Assembly (NCBI RefSeq): GCF_005503355.1
Contig: NZ_SCMK01000028.1
Span: 1-55,283, forward strand
Origin: Sphingomonas sp. 1F27F7B
GTDB taxonomy: Bacteria; Pseudomonadota; Alphaproteobacteria; Sphingomonadales; Sphingomonadaceae
Reading direction: 5' to 3'
Length of the DNA stretch: 55,283 bases
Below, piece by piece: positions 55,259 through 55,283 of the stretch (within the stretch, counting starts at the first letter, position 1; every line of letters starts with the position of its first letter). The notes under the pieces are model-generated. The model was not told the DNA's origin and ran no database searches. It saw only the letters and a program-made list of their open reading frames with translations. The translations under genes and the position numbers were made by a program.

Positions 55259-55283
55259 ATGCGGGGCGGGAGCAGGGGGCTGG
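55259..55283 (+). CDS. Possible start of a gene cut by the window end
   Basis: ATG 55259 is preceded by GGGGAGGG with a 4-nt spacer, a good Shine-Dalgarno. Eight codons are visible (MRGGSRGL). The product cannot be identified. Confidence 0.35.

Overview
The window is GC-rich chromosomal DNA from an alphaproteobacterium, most likely a sphingomonad (Sphingomonas or a close relative). The evidence is a gene for the cell-cycle regulator GcrA, an F0-only ATP synthase operon carrying two b-type subunits (b and b'), a cytochrome bc1 operon in the order petA-petB-petC, a COQ7-type ubiquinone hydroxylase, many overlapping stop/start junctions, and abundant short palindromic repeats of a kind common in sphingomonads. 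No rRNA, tRNA, CRISPR array or prophage was seen. Genus assignment is inference from gene content.

Layout. 1-113: end of an IS3-like element cut by the window edge. 190-4270: small regulatory and accessory genes (FMN reductase with a divergent HxlR regulator, XRE/MmyB regulator, M15-like peptidase, membrane proteins). 4227-7849: purB, a DUF1287 lipoprotein, an EF-hand protein and radC. 7981-10435: atpI-atpB-atpE-atpF'-atpF. 10551-18751: a small membrane protein, an exported methyltransferase-like protein, uvrC, a large exported DUF3857/transglutaminase/TPR protein, and a translationally coupled polysaccharide deacetylase/acyltransferase pair. 18892-26856: recO, leuB coupled to a GT2-GtrA glycosyltransferase, a convergent PMT-family glycosyltransferase, then metZ-apaG-lysR and a TIGR00266 gene with a small partner. 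26919-33551 (minus strand): a beta-lactamase-fold protein, parE, a chemoreceptor with a small coupled partner, coq7 and gcrA. 33607-41036 (plus strand): an ABC-2 permease, argD, argF, hslO, queC, queE and a MaoC-like hydratase. 41339-45066 (minus): a small lipoprotein, apt and petC-petB-petA. 45268-55087: trmL-hemF, a GNAT enzyme, two coupled multi-TM proteins, lipB, small exported proteins, an NPP-type phosphatase, a glutaredoxin-MauE fusion divergent from a MerR regulator, and an exported alpha/beta hydrolase.

How genes work together. Several blocks are ordinary metabolism: arginine synthesis (argD-argF), queuosine precursor synthesis (queC-queE), respiration and oxidative phosphorylation (F0, bc1, COQ7, and HemF for heme). 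The more interesting parts are regulatory. A MerR gene faces a redox-membrane fusion across a nearly textbook mer-type operator, but its protein lacks one of the three classical Hg(II) cysteines. An HxlR gene with a His/Cys-rich N-terminal tail faces an FMN reductase across a perfect palindrome. argD and queC each have a structured leader in which two hairpins compete, one terminator-like. A G10 tract lies just before the start of a large exported protein. A dispersed repeat appears to provide the Shine-Dalgarno sequence of argF. I saw no clear anti-phage locus, toxin-antitoxin pair or biosynthetic cluster.
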